A stretch of DNA of 64,000 nt from Emydura subglobosa (lineage: Eukaryota > Chordata > Testudines > Chelidae): positions 21,431,534-21,495,533 of the forward strand of contig ML679989.1 of the NCBI GenBank assembly GCA_007922225.1. The letters run 5' to 3'. This document shows, in pieces, positions 32,562-44,937 of the stretch. The first letter of the stretch is position 1. Each line of letters opens with the position of its first letter. Under the pieces are notes generated by a model. It made no database searches and was not told the DNA's origin. It saw only the letters and a list, made by a program, of their open reading frames with translations. The translations under genes were made by a program, and so were the position numbers.

Positions 32562-35500
32562 AGTTTGCCAAATTGTAAAGGGCAGAGAGTCAGTCAGCTG
32601 TCTAACCGGGGTCCATATCAATTCCAGCTGACGTTAATGGGAGTCTTTTCCCTGACTTTAATGGGAGCTAGGTCAGGACGGAAGATAGGAATATTTCCCA
32701 GGGGGTGCATGTCCCACATGTCCTCTATCTGACCCCTGGAACAAAGTTAATGTCAAACAACCCCTTGCTCTCTTTTTCTTGTTACATGAGTTTGGATGCA
32801 AATCTGTAGATGTCATTGTTATTGCCAAGGAAGCTAATACGTTTTTTATAGTTCTGTACAGGCTGAGATACACAGTTGGGGTGGGTGAGTGGAGAGTAAG
32901 ACTGCTAGAAACCGGTAGAAATCAGTTCTTAGCCCATCTTAGGCACCATACCAGGAGCCTTAGCTGGAACTGAACCAGGAATGGTTAACCTACAGTACAT
33001 GCTCTATGTCTCATGTAGAGTCCTAAACTATGTGAAATTAGATATGAGTCTAAAACAGGTGACATTTTAGATTAAAGATAGTAAAATCACATGTAATGGG
33101 ATAGCTTCCAAAATCTAATAATACCAATGCAGAGCAGATATTGGATGTCAAATCCTCCTTTGGAGGTTAGGACTCAAGTACATATGGTGGCCTGTTAATT
33201 CTTTACCATAATTTACATTTTAAAAGATGATAACTAAGCTGTATATCTATGGTAATTGATATAACTAGAGTATAAAGTACCAGGAGTGCACCACACTTTA
33301 CATACCTTAAAAATGCTTCCAAGCTTTCCCCCAAAGTCCAAAGGAAAATTCATTCCCATGAAGCTTTCATATTCTACCTCAACCCATTCCCTCCCACCTT
33401 GCACGTTGTCTGAGATCCTATGATATCTTTATGTTCCACCAGTCTCCCACCTTTGGCTCATGCACTGAAACCCATTATCAAATACTGAACTGTGACTTGG
33501 AGGCGTATGAATTTGAGGAGTTAATCACACAGAATTTCTGAAACCATGCCTATTGCATTCTCCAAGTATATATTACAAAACTTAAACAAGCCGTGAGATC
33601 ATTTTAAAAGAAAAACAATTTTAAAAAGTAAGAAAGCATCCCAAATTCCAACACAAAGCTCTCCCACCAGCCTCTAGCCCTGCTATGACACAGAACTTTA
33701 TGGCCTCTATTGTTGCCCTTGTTAAACTCTGCTTAGGGTTTATGGAAACTAATGCTGAGAGGCCATTGGCAAACAAACCAACCCTATCTCGAAAAGACCA
33801 TGTCCTTGCGATAATTCATCAGTGGAGAACATAGTGCATTGTCCCAAATGTGCTGACCTGCAAAAAAACCCAACTCCCTTTTTTGAATGCAAAGCCTATT
33901 TCATGTTACTTAGAGAAGGAAAAACCTGAGGCTATTGAACTTCATCCATGAAATTGTGCAATTTACCATGGGTTCATTTACATATTTGGCAGCAAAAAGT
34001 AGAACAGGTAGTTTATAATCAAGGGTATTCACACAAAAAAATGGATTCCTTGAGTCTATAAACAGTATTAGATTTTGAGATGCCTTTTAAATTAGCATTT
34101 TAATAGTATGTTAGAATTACAGGAATTCCACCAACTTAAAATTCTTGCCTCTGTCTAATCATTTTTAACTACTTATTTTGATTTGTAACCCCTACGATAT
34201 CTATAACTGAAAGAGATTAGAGAGGAATGTTTCTCTATTATTTATTTTTTAATTTAGGCATTTAACAGCACTTTGGGTGCAATCACTTTCACTGTTCCCC
34301 TTGATTAATGTTAGGCAGTTTCCCCTGTTCGTTTGAATGTTTCACACAGCACCAGGTTAGAGAAAAACATACTATAAATTAAATAGGAATATGTAAATGT
34401 AAAACAAAAAAAATCCAGCAAAGGGAGTTAGGACAGATGTAGTAGTTGATTTTTTACAATTAACTAGATTTCAAGTTCTCCCTGTCATTGTAAAGAATTA
34501 TGCATTTGGTTGCTTTTAAATATTGATCTTAACTTAATATTCAGCAGTAGGAAATCCATGTACAAAACTACAAGTGTTTCTCTCTTTGCCTAAAGATTAG
34601 ATACTGCATTTAGAGAAACAGAGCAATTACTGCAAATACATGTTATGCAAACACCTTGGTAACACAAACAGCATAACTTGCCCACAAAAGACAACCAAAA
34701 ACAACGAGAATTTTTTTTAAAAAAAAGCATTTTTATGAAAGTAGCAAATAGTCACATGTTTTTCCAGACAGCTTAGTGTAGCAAAGAGAACCAGTTTTGC
34801 ATTCTCTGAAAAGGAACCAGAAGGATATAAGGGAAGTGAAACTGTGATAATTCATTTAGTCCTAAACAGAGTTCTATGATTGGGCACAGCGTTGTCACAT
34901 GACAGGCGTGGGAGAATGCTGAAAAGTTGGTTATGCTTGCATTTCTAGTGTCAAAAATAGCAAGAGAACCAGACAGTTACTTCATTACTGAGGAAGCTGC
35001 CATGAAACAAACTGACCAGAGGGGTCTGCAGAATTCCATTATGATCTTCTCAGGCAGCGTCCCACATAGTACAAAGGATCAGGACAATAAAAAGTAAGTC
35101 CTGCACCTCCCATAGAGAAATTGTCCATGACTACACATAGACCTGAAAGCCAGACAGTGAGGACTAACCACTTGGCTAGAATTACAAGTCAATGGAAGGC
35201 TATGGTCCAAGGCATCCAGATGAACAAGGTATTTGCCAATTACCTCATCCAAGACACCCAGGCAGTGCTGACTTTATCAATTAAATAAAACCAGACACTA
35301 ATTACACTGATTCTAAGAATAAAGTTGAACAGGTGCACCCTGCTACAGTTACTCAGGTGTATTCTATTTACTGCCATAACCCCTACAAACTCTGAGCTGT
35401 AAACAGACCGTGTTATGGAAGGGACTGGTCTATAGATTTAACCACTGGTTGCAGGTACTTTACAGCTCTGTCTTACTTCCATTGCAGTCAATGGAAAACT

Positions 35501-36271
35501 GTCTTCAACAGGCAGCAGGATCTGGCCCTTAGCAATCCAGGAATCCCTACTTGCCAGTGGGGTAAAGCAGCTGTGTCTAGCCTGGATGGGTCACAACATT
35601 TTAGACTGGTAAGCCTGTCTCTGATTTAGAACTGAATATTGGCAGTTCTGCCCTTCAGCTGGAGCAGTTTCATTTGCAGAGAGGGAAATTCCATACTGGG
35701 GGGAAGGAAACATTTTACTGAAAGATAATGTCAGCTGTGGGAAGGCACACGGGGGCCACACTGTTGGTCGTGGGCCATGTGGAGAACAGAGCACTGGTGC
35801 CCTGCCACACATCATCAACTTGTAAAGCTGATGTCCAGCTCCTGACTGGTAACTGAGCCTTTCTGACATACGCACACATGCACAGCTGAGTGTCATTTCC
35901 TGTCTCAAGCAGCCCAGATTGTTCCTCCCTGGCACTTGGGCTTGAACAATCCGTTTCATTCTTATCTCTAGTTTATTTCCTTTGACTCTGGAGCTGTGCT
36001 TCGTAAATCTCCTTATCGCACAGCATATGAGAGACACTCAGCAGGTACTGCAGCTTTCTTTATTTGCTGACCGCCTGTGGGGTGCACTGATACAATCATG
36101 CGGAGGGGGTGTTCTGGGAGGGTCAGTGTTTGTGCCAAGCCTCCCAGAGCTCTGGGCAGCATGGTTCCAAACATTGGGAGCACCAGCCCCTCGATAAGCA
36201 GCCACGTCCATGGCTTAATTTGAAAACCAAGACAGGGGTGTGGAGAAAGGACCCCACAGGGCTAGAGAGCC
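32562..36271. other. Long unannotated, partly AT-rich interval
   Basis: I recognise no transposable element in about 3.7 kb, apart from weak palindromes near 32620-32680 and 35455-35535 (GTCAATGG-type cores). The part from 33000 to 35300 is AT-rich and, unusually for this window, free of CR1 or MIR traces. No exon can be supported. Confidence 0.5.
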
Positions 36272-36308
36272 TGGCCCATGACTAGGGCTCCTAGGTACTA
36301 CAGAAATA
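36272..36308 (+). repeat. Remnant of the old 3' tail
   Basis: 'cccatgactagggctcct' followed by 'aggtactacagaaatac' matches the very end of the tail family also present at 63596-63725. Only about 35 bases remain. Confidence 0.5.
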
Positions 36309-36847
36309 CACGTGATAAAGAACCTCTGCCTCTGAGGGGAGGATGACGTAAGTCACCAGCCTAGTCTGGGTGAACTGAAGCAAGTGGTTTAAAGGCTTAG
36401 CGGGAAGGGAAGGGAAGGGAAGTCCCTTTGCAGGTTGCTTGCTCCGATTCCAATTCCTAGCATCTTTGGGGCATGCTGAGTGAAAAATCAGTTGCAGCAG
36501 CAACAGCTACTGCTGGACTCAGCCAGCAGCAGCTGCAAACATTTCTGACCGGGAGTTTAGGCTGTCCAAACAGAGCCGCAGCTGCAGATGTTTCAAGCCA
36601 GCTCTGTCTGCTTGTGTTTCTGAAGGGAACTCTCCACTTCGAATCCTCTCCAAAGCAATTTGATATTAATTAGAAACTTCTGGCTTCACTATCTAACTCC
36701 TCTGTTTATCTTTTGTCTGAATTAGTTCTCTTCTCTTCCTGTTGTTCCTTCTTCCTGAGTGGGATGGGGACTTTGCAGACCTTCTCCCCACATCCAGCCC
36801 GGTCACCGTATTGTGCAGGGCCCATCCAGACTCCTTCCCACTCCATG
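36309..36847. other. Unannotated interval with a GGGAA microsatellite
   Basis: A pure (GGGAA)n run of about four to five units lies at 36400-36421, and a CAG-rich patch at 36492-36536. Nothing else was recognised. Confidence 0.6.
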
Positions 36848-37190
36848 TCCATAAGAACGGTCATACTGGGTCAGACCAATGGTCCATCTAGCCCAGTATC
36901 CTGTCTTCTGACAGTGACCAGTGCCAAATGATGCTTCAAAGGGAATGAACAGAACAGGCCATCATCAAGTGATCCATCCTCTGTCATCCAGTCCCAGCAT
37001 CTGCCACTCAGAGGTTTAGAGACACCCCAGAGCAGGGGTAGCATCCTTGACCATCTTGGCTAATAGCCACTGATGGACCTATCCTCCATGAACTTATCTA
37101 GTTCTTTTTTGAACCCAGTTATAGTTTTGGCCTTCACAACATCCGTGGCAACGAGTTACACAGTTGACTATGTGCTGTATTTGTCCTTTT
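36848..37190 (-). repeat. CR1-family 3'-tail fragment, same subfamily as copy B
   Basis: The plus strand reads 'ccataagaacggtcatac', 'tgggtcagaccaatggtcc', 'atctagcccagtatcctgtc' and 'gatggacctatcctccatg', then 'ttctttttttgaaccc'-like sequence. It parallels 23968-24260. It stops where the 3' end of copy E begins, so one may have inserted beside the other. Confidence 0.85.
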
Positions 37191-37195
37191 CACTT

Positions 37196-38922
37196 CATAG
37201 ATTCATAGAGTCCAAGATCAGAAACGAACATTGTTATCATCTTGTTTGATTTCCTGTGTAACGCAGACCACAGGACTTCCCCAAAATAATGTGTAGAGTA
37301 GATCTTTTAGAAAAACATCCAGTCTTGATTTAAAAATCGTCAGTGATGCAGAATCCACCAGGATGCTTGGGAAATTGTTCCCATTGTTAATTACTCCCAT
37401 TGTTAAAAATTTACACTTTATTTCCAGTCTGAATTTGTCTAGCTTCACCTTCCCACCATTGTATCATGTTATACGTTTCTCTGCTACAGTGAAAAGTCCA
37501 ATAGTAAATATTTGTTCCTATGTAGGTACTTATAGACTGTGACCAAGTCACCCCTTAACCTTCTCTTTGTTAAGCTAAATAGATTGAGCTCTTTGAGTCT
37601 TTCATTCGAAGGCATGTTTTCTAATCCTTTATGTAGACTCACCAAAAGAAGTAGGTGCAATAAAAGATATTATCTCACCCACCTTGTCTTTCTAATCCTT
37701 TCATCATTCTCATGGCTCTTCTCTGCACACTCTCCAATTCATCAACATCCTCCTTCAATTGTGAACACCAGAACTGGACACAGTTTTCTAGCAGTGGTTG
37801 CACTAGTGCCAAATGCAAAGATAAAATAACACCTCTACTCCTATTTGAGATTCCCCTGTTTATGCACCCCAAAATTGCATTAACTCTTTTGGCCACAGCA
37901 TCACAATGGGAACTCATGTTCCACTGATTATCTATAACCCTGAAATCTTTTTTCAGAGCATCCTTCCTAGGATAGAGTCCCTCATCCTATAAGTATGGCC
38001 GACATTCTTTGTTCCCAGGTGTCTGTATTTATATTTAGCTATATTAAAATGCCTATTGTTTGCTTGTGCCCAGTTTACTAAGCAATTCAGATGGCTCTGA
38101 ATCAGTGACCTGTCCCCTTCATTATTTAGCACTCCTCCAAGCTGTGTGACATCTACAAACTTTATCAGTGATAATTTTACATTTTCTTCCAGTTAACTAT
38201 CTTAACTAGAGTATGGCCAAGAAATGATCCCTGGAAATATACCCTCTTGATCATGATTCCCTGTTTACAATTACATTTTCAGACCTATCAGTTAGCCAGC
38301 TTTTAATCCATTTAATGTGTGCCATGTTAATTTTACATCACTCTGGTTTTTTAATCAAAATATCATATGGTACCACACTGATTGCCTTACAGAAGTCTAA
38401 ATATATTACATCAACACTTTTACCTTTTTCATCCAAGCCTATAATATCATCCAAAAATGATCTATTTTCTATAAGCCCATGGTGATTTGCATTACATTAC
38501 TCTCCTTTAATTCTTTATTAATTGAGTCCCATATCAGCCATTCCATTATCTTTCCCAGGATCAAGGTTAGGCTGACCAGCTTATAATTCCCCAGGCCATC
38601 CAATTTACCCTCAAAATTGGCACAACTTTATCTTCTTCCAGTCTTCTGCAACTTCCCTGGTGCTCCAAGACTTATTGAAAATCAACATTAACATCCAGCG
38701 TGTTCGTCAGCCAGCTATTTTAAAACCACTGGAGGCAAGTTACCTGGACCTATTGATTTAAAAATGTCTAACTTTAGTAGCTTCTGCTTAACATCCTCCA
38801 GAGTTACTAGTGGAATGGAAAGAGTATCATCACTGTGTGATGAGATTATATCATCTGTTTTTCCCCAAATAGAGACCAGAAATATGTATTATTTATTTAT
38901 AACCCTTCTCTTCTGCCACCGT
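37196..38922 (-). mobile_element. CR1 LINE copy E, 5'-truncated, with an internal insertion
   Basis: The minus strand carries the 3' end (plus: 'catagattcatagagtcc' at 37196), the C-terminal RT region (37448-37218) and the thumb (37917-37675). The palm motif is FVDV instead of FADD (38159-38148), and upstream palm/endonuclease-linker sequence runs up to about 38922. It is more decayed than C or D. A 58-base foreign segment at 37631-37688 splits the thumb. Confidence 0.88.
37631..37688. mobile_element. 58-base insertion related to the fold-back element
   Basis: The segment contains 'tgcaataaaagatattatct' and 'cacccaccttgtc', the same sequence as the right arm at 23040-23075. It interrupts CR1 copy E and is flanked by the identical 13-mer tttctaatccttt (37618-37630 and 37689-37701). 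This is what a truncated retro-insertion with a target duplication would give. Confidence 0.6.
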
Positions 38923-39398
38923 GTCTGTGTCTTCACTAGGGAAAAGGTGAGTTTTTAACTCTGGTGAGCTCCAGTGGGTTATCTAACTTGCAGGACAATC
39001 CTAAGGAAGATAAGGCTGTAGATTTCACATGAGCTCACAGCTCGAGTTGAAAACAAGGGCAGAGCCAAGTCATTAACTCAGCCTGTTGACTTGGGTGAAA
39101 AGTGCCAACTGCCTTGTCTGCACTAGGTGTGGACTGTGGGTTAAGAACATACCTTTTTTCCTAGCAACAACAAGACCTAAGTGCTTGGTCATTTCCTGAT
39201 TTCACTCCCTTATATTATGCTGTCCCGACCTGATAACAGGTGTCTCCTTAAAGCATTGCTCCAGTTCTTTAGTGGATAGCTCTGTGCTCTGCATATACTG
39301 AAAACTGTGTGTGTGAGCAACCACTGTAATCAACCAACTCGGTAAAGCCCAGCTGCTGTTAACGTTGTTGGAGATGGGGCAGCTAAACCCAGCCTACT
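38923..39398. other. Unannotated interval
   Basis: 'cttcactaggg' near 38933 and 'ttgtctgcactagg' near 39114 face each other weakly and might be ends of a decayed MITE. The evidence is too thin to call one. Confidence 0.4.
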
Positions 39399-39467
39399 GG
39401 GCCAAATTAATCCTTGAGGTAAATCCCCAAACTTCAGGGAAGTTACACCCAGGATAAATATGGCCCA
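39399..39467. repeat. Hairpin element with GGGCCAAATTAATCC arms
   Basis: Left arm gggccaaattaatccttg (39399-39416) and right arm caggataaatatggccca (39450-39467) are inverted copies. They surround an 'acttcagggaagttacac' core. Confidence 0.55.
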
Positions 39468-40485
39468 CTCTGCTAAAACTACCCCAATTTAAAGCCAGCG
39501 GGTCTGCCTCAGTAAATGTATTATTTAAGCCCATACACACCAGGAAGCAGCAGTCATGAGTAGCATAGACACCTTTGCTCCCCTTGTGGAGAAGGTGAGA
39601 GGCTTGGTTTAGTCCAGCTTGCTGTGAGGCTGAGGGGTACCCACCTTTTCAGAAAGAGAGGCTCCAGTGGTTGTGCCCTGCCCAGGGACATCTCTAACTA
39701 GTATTCAGCAGAGGACACAGCGTAGAGAAGCCAGAGTGAAACTACTGGACATAACCTATCAATCCAGTAATCAAAGCACCTGTCGTTACAGGGCAGGTGA
39801 AATAAGATATTGAGCAAAGAAAGATCCTTGTTTTGCAGAGCAATTTATTCAGTTGAACGTGACCCCCAAATCCACGCAGACCTGTGCACTCAGCTGTTTC
39901 TTTTGGGATTTCCACCTCATGACTTAAACTGCCTACTCGCAACTGGGCAAACAAAGTGCTCTGAGGCCCCCATGCAGATTAGGCAGCAAAGGGAGTCCTC
40001 AAGTTATAGTCCGATATTTGCTGGCGACTGTGTTTACAGGAATTGTTTCTTCTCTCATAATGCTTCTGTTCTGGTTCCTCTGTCTTGGTTCTTTCTTAAC
40101 CCTTCCTCACAGAGGATGGAACACTCCCTCTACACATATCTGGGCTAGACTGGACTCAGTCTATATTAGTCTGTCTTGAAGTGATGGCTGCCCTAATAAA
40201 GTCTCCACCAAACCTTGGCTCCCTTTTGGCCAGTTCCTTGTGGAAATCCCTCCTGCTCTCCTCTGCCAGTTGTCCAGTGCAGCATGCAAGCAGATGGTTT
40301 CTGTTGCAGCTGTCACGCTGCAGCTGTGCTGACTGAACCTCGGGAACTCTAAACAGTAGCACACGTAGCATCCTGCTCACTCAGCGCTGTGTCATGTTTC
40401 CAGGATGACTCTTTCCATTTTCGCAATCTGGCCATCACACAGGTGCCATGGGCTCTTCAAGCTAAAAGCCTGAATAAACAGGATG
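39468..40485. other. Unannotated interval
   Basis: No gene or repeat can be supported here. Confidence 0.5.
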
Positions 40486-40571
40486 GGCCAGATTCTCCTC
40501 TCCTTTACACTGGAGTCTTTCATGGAGTTACTCCAAATTTACACCTGCATAGCAGAGATTAGAATCTGGCC
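40486..40571. repeat. Hairpin element with GGCCAGATTCT arms
   Basis: Left arm ggccagattctcctc (40486-40500) and right arm gagattagaatctggcc (40555-40571) are inverted copies. Inner words such as TTTACACTGGAGT and ACTCCAAATTTACAC also pair. It is the clearest member of the palindromic family in this window. Confidence 0.65.
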
Positions 40572-42371
40572 TGATGTGTGCAGATTAGTTTATAAAATCT
40601 AAACCCCTCACCCATGATTTTAATCTTCAAGTCATTTTGTATCATGCTTTGTAGCTCTCTGCCACTCATGCCTTTCTCTAGTGACTGATGAGACACTGAC
40701 CGCTGGCCCTGTGGATAGGTCTGCCACCCTTCCAGATTTCATGGGGCTGTCCCACAGACTGAGCATTCTAAAGGGCCTGAAGCGTATTCGATGTGATGAT
40801 GGTATGGCATGGAAGGGGAGAAAGGAGGACAATGTCTCAGGGAACCTTCTCTCTTCCTCCAGGGAAAAAGCAGATTTAGAAATACCCAGCCTCAGTGTGT
40901 AATGGATCTACTGGAAAAGGCAGCAACCTGATAAAGAAGTCGGTTTGATTCCTGTAGCCAATCATCTGGGTCATATATAGGGGCAGGAGTCTGTCTGTGA
41001 AACTAATGTTTTCCCCACCACCCAGGGTTTCAGGTCAAATGCTGCCTCAGAAATAGACCTCTGTTCTCTTTCTTTTTCCTTTTGCTTTTTTGTGTTAACA
41101 CTTTTTGGGGTGATCCAGAATTTCCTTTTCTCATTGCAGGCCTGTAAAATGCAGAGGACAAAATTATAGCCATTGAGGATTGTTTGAGATTCCTCAATTA
41201 AGTTCCTCACTGTTTCTGATCCAATCCTGAGCACACAAAGAGGAATGTGCATGTCGCTGTCATCCAGCTAAATCATTGGAGAGTAACTCACTGAAACCTT
41301 CCCAGTCCAGGGTTTTCCTGCTCTCATGACAGAGGATGCCCCACATCTTCCCTGCAGGGAGAGAGAAGCATGGCTATTCCTGTGTTATAAACATGGAACA
41401 GGTTCCATCTCTGTAGAGGGGACTACAATCATCCTGAAAACTGGAGCACTGGAAAGCATTCCAGCCAAACCAGGACACTGACCTGAACCTGGTCCCATGG
41501 CAGATGCCCCTGCACTAAGTGGATTGTGTGTCCTGGCCTCTTGGAAAGTGATGAGCAGAGAGAAAGGGGGACCTGCATGATCCTTACAGAGGAGCCAGTC
41601 CACATTAACCCTTAGTTCTCTCTATTGAGGGCTGGATCTGGATTTACTTTTCTCTAGCTCCTCTCCCTTCTCACTTGCAGGAATCTAGACACATAACCTT
41701 CAATCATACAGGCCTTTTCCACATTCCTGGCTCCTCTGCCAAGTGTGAGGACAAGCCCTTCTTCCCTGAACTGGACCACAGCCTTGCACTTAAATCATCA
41801 CTGGTGATAAAAGGGTTGAAATGGCCCCATCCCTGGCAATTGTGTTGATGATGCACAGAGCAGTTCAAACGCAGCTCACCTTCTCCCCATTGGATCATTT
41901 CTGCCTACTGAAGAGGACACAGGCCTGGCTATAGCTAGTAAAGGCTTCGGTTAGGGCTCAGGGACACGCAGAGGGCCTATGGTGACAGGTGCCATCTCTG
42001 CAGTTACATTTCTGACTGTAACTGTTGTCTAGAATCATCACTACTCATTGTAGGGTCATCTGGCTCAAATAAAAGGATAGGTTAAGAAAAGGGAAGGACA
42101 GCTTGCCAAGATGTGTCATTTTTGACCTGAGCTTTAATGTGTGCACCAGGCTAATAAACAAGCAGTGAGAAAAATAATTACAGGGCTGAAACCATAAATC
42201 TGGCAGGATTGATGTGTGAAGCTAAAGCCTTCAGACAGCTCGGTCATTATCTTTCTTGCCTTTCTGATTTGTCCAAGAATCTCTTTCCCTCAGTCAGGTT
42301 TCTCACCCTTTGGAAGGCTTAGCTTTGTCCATTGCATCCAGAAAGTTACCCAGAAATAGCTGCTGGAAGAC
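40572..42371. other. Unannotated interval
   Basis: Nothing was recognised in about 1.8 kb. Open frames are short and overlap on both strands. Confidence 0.5.
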
Positions 42372-42520
42372 AATGTAATCCAGTGGTTAGAGCTTGGACT
42401 TAAGGGTTCTGGCCCAAGATTTACCATTGACTCACTAGTTGACCGTGGATAAGTCACCTCTCTGTGCCTCAGTTTCTCCATTTCTAAGATGGATGTCATA
42501 CTATTTTCCTATTTACTGTT
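42372..42520 (+). repeat. MIR-like SINE
   Basis: The plus strand reads the MIR core in sense: 'tccagtggttagagcttgg', 'gttgaccgtggataagtca', 'cctctctgtgcctcag' and 'tttctccatttctaagatgg'. The CTCTGTGCCTCAGTTTCTCC word is highly diagnostic. It is the only sense-oriented MIR found in the window. Confidence 0.85.
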
Positions 42521-44810
42521 GTGACACTTGATTAACTTTTATCCATACCATTGAAATCTTTGGTTGAAAGACACTGCCAGTGACCTTGGCATTTTATTAG
42601 GATTCATTCATTCAAATGCATTTTTCATTCCTACACTGTTGCAATTACTTTTGTGCCAATCAGAAGTCTCACTGCAGCAGTTTGCAAGAAGCCCGGAGAT
42701 TTGGCATTTTGTTCTCATCCTGAAGGCTGGTATCCCACACACAGGTGTGAAGAAAATAAAGCAAACCTTGTAAGAGAAAATGCGGAGCTGGCTCTTGACA
42801 CAGCCCTCCCGCTATGGCTTCATCTAGCAAACTGTTACCTATGATTAAGGGCCCGTATCAATCTTAATGTCACGAAAATCCCACAGACCATGAAATCCTC
42901 ATGTTCAGTGTGGAACTAGAACATTGGATGCATTTTTGTCTGAAATGCGTTAAATCTGAGTTTGGGAGGGGTGCCCCAGGCCCTCTCAGCCCAGAGGAAT
43001 AATGTTGTTTCACTCCCTTTCAAAGCAGAAATCTCAGATTCACAGTAATTTACAACATTTTCCCCCCCGTTCATCCATGACAAACTGTAAACACTGGGGA
43101 AATTTTGCCATGACCAGCCTATGAAATCAACCTCCTCTTCTAGGGATTAAGAAGGGTCTCTCGCCATGCTACAATGGGCAGTTCGCTGATGTACCGAGCT
43201 GTGATGCGCCCCTCTCTTGTCAGCTGCTGGCAATAGCCTCAGTGGGCAAGGTGGCGGTTTTCTTACCCCAGCTATCACAGCACACGGTGTCCTGTTGGTC
43301 ATGGGGACACAAAACCAAAGAACAATCATTGAGTAGAAGAGCAATGTGTCTCCTATTCTACTAAAAAGCCATTGGTTAACGGGAAGGAACTTCAATGTCT
43401 CATGGCCTTGTACCACCTAATCAGTTGGATCATTGAAACTAAGGTCAGCCAGAAGCTCCTTTCCATTTTCTAGGCCAGAGCCACAGCTGGCGTAAACCAG
43501 TGTAGCTCCATTGAAGTCAATAAAATGACACCGATACACACCAACTGAGCCAAGGGGCTGTTCCAACGGCCAGCGATTTCCAAGGGCAGGGATGCTTTGC
43601 CCCATCCTCCTTTCTCTGGGAAGACCACCTTGTATCGGGCTGGGAGGGTGAGAGATATAGGAATCATTACTGGAGCTCTTCATCACTGAGGAGCCTGCAG
43701 TGTACTGGGGTCTGCAGCTTTGCTGGCTTTACCGCTGCTTTGTTCCACTGGAGTGGGGCTCAGGACCTGGCCCAAAGACTTTTTATCTGGCTCAGTTGCC
43801 TACAGGAGATGTTACAAGTACTCCCAGGTTTGGGACCCTGGTTTAAATCTCTCAGGAGTGTTTTTCCCCTGCCTTCCCACATGTGCCCCAAACACAGCTA
43901 GTTCTCTAGTGTTTCCCACGAAGGGAGCTGAGATTGGGGTTGTCTGAAAAGGGGCATTTAGATGAGTGCAGAACTGGATCCATTTCTGAGCGCTGCAGCC
44001 TGGCAGCATTTGTTTGTGCGAGGTAGGATTCTCACGCTATAAATATACAGTCTGTGATAAGGGAAGGGAAAAAGCCCAGCATGGAAATATTCCTTCTGTA
44101 AGAGAAATAATTTTGCTGCTGCTAAAAATATATGTCCATATTATTCCTCCCTTGGTCTCTAGCGTGATGGGAGAGAGTGCACGCACATTGCCCTCAGGGG
44201 ATTCGAGTACACTGCACATACCTAAAGCATTCAGAAAGAGGCCATGTGTCCGCAGGGGATGGAGGAGGTACAGAGAGAGGGAGGGAGCAAGGGGGCTGGT
44301 CTCTTTCTCTGGCTTCCTCCCCTCTGCTCTGTGTTATCATCCTCATCTCTTTCAAGGCAGTAAAGTCTTGGTACCGGGTTACCCACTAAGGTCACAGAAA
44401 GCGACCTCTAAGCAGGTGCTGACAGTGGGAAAGGAAAGTTATCTGTTGTGTTCTCACAGCAGCTGGGAAATCCTTTCCCAGCCCTGGCTGTGCAAAGAGC
44501 CGCAGATGGCTTTGTTCAGAGGAGCACACAGTTGGAGAGGAAGGGTTTGTGTGATATGTCTAATTCCCTCCTATCTCATCCCCAACCATTCTGGGCCTGA
44601 TATTTCCTTCTTGATTGACTCTTCTGGTATCTTAATTCTGATGTGCGGTGCTCTCCTGGCTTTCTTGGGAGGATGGTGCAGAGCCAGATGTTCCGGATGA
44701 CTGCTGTGAAGCCAGTGAGATGGTAAAGGTAACTTGTGCTCACCTTTTCTCAACTCTCCATCCTTAAATGGAAAACCAGTGGGGTTTCTGCTAATCCATA
44801 ATCTGAGAGC
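42521..44810. other. Unannotated interval
   Basis: No gene is supported. The 228-codon plus frame at 44014-44700 begins with TTG and has no recognisable domain. A weak palindrome-family trace (GTGTAGCTCCATTGAAGTCA) lies at 43500-43519. Confidence 0.5.
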
Positions 44811-44937
44811 TAGATCCTCAAGTATGACTCAGCATAGCTCCACTGATGTCAAAGAAGCCATGCCAATTACACCAATGGAGGGTCTCTCCTCCTGCCCGCA
44901 GTGGAGCTATGGCACTCTGCACCAGAGAGGGATCAAG
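44811..44937. repeat. Decayed palindromic element
   Basis: 'ctagatcctcaagtatgact', 'gcatagctccactgatgtca' and 'gccatgccaattacaccaa' follow the order of the GTCAATGG-core hairpin family. 'gtggagctatggcac' follows as a partial inverse of 'catagctccac'. Pairing is weaker than in the other members. Confidence 0.4.

Noticed and set aside
38930..39130. Weak inverted 'cactaggg/cctagtg'-like words suggesting a MITE
   Set aside because: The pairing is short and the ends are not defined; not enough to call an element.
44014..44700. 228-codon plus-strand frame
   Set aside because: It begins with TTG, contains no recognisable domain and lies in unique noncoding sequence. Length alone is not enough.
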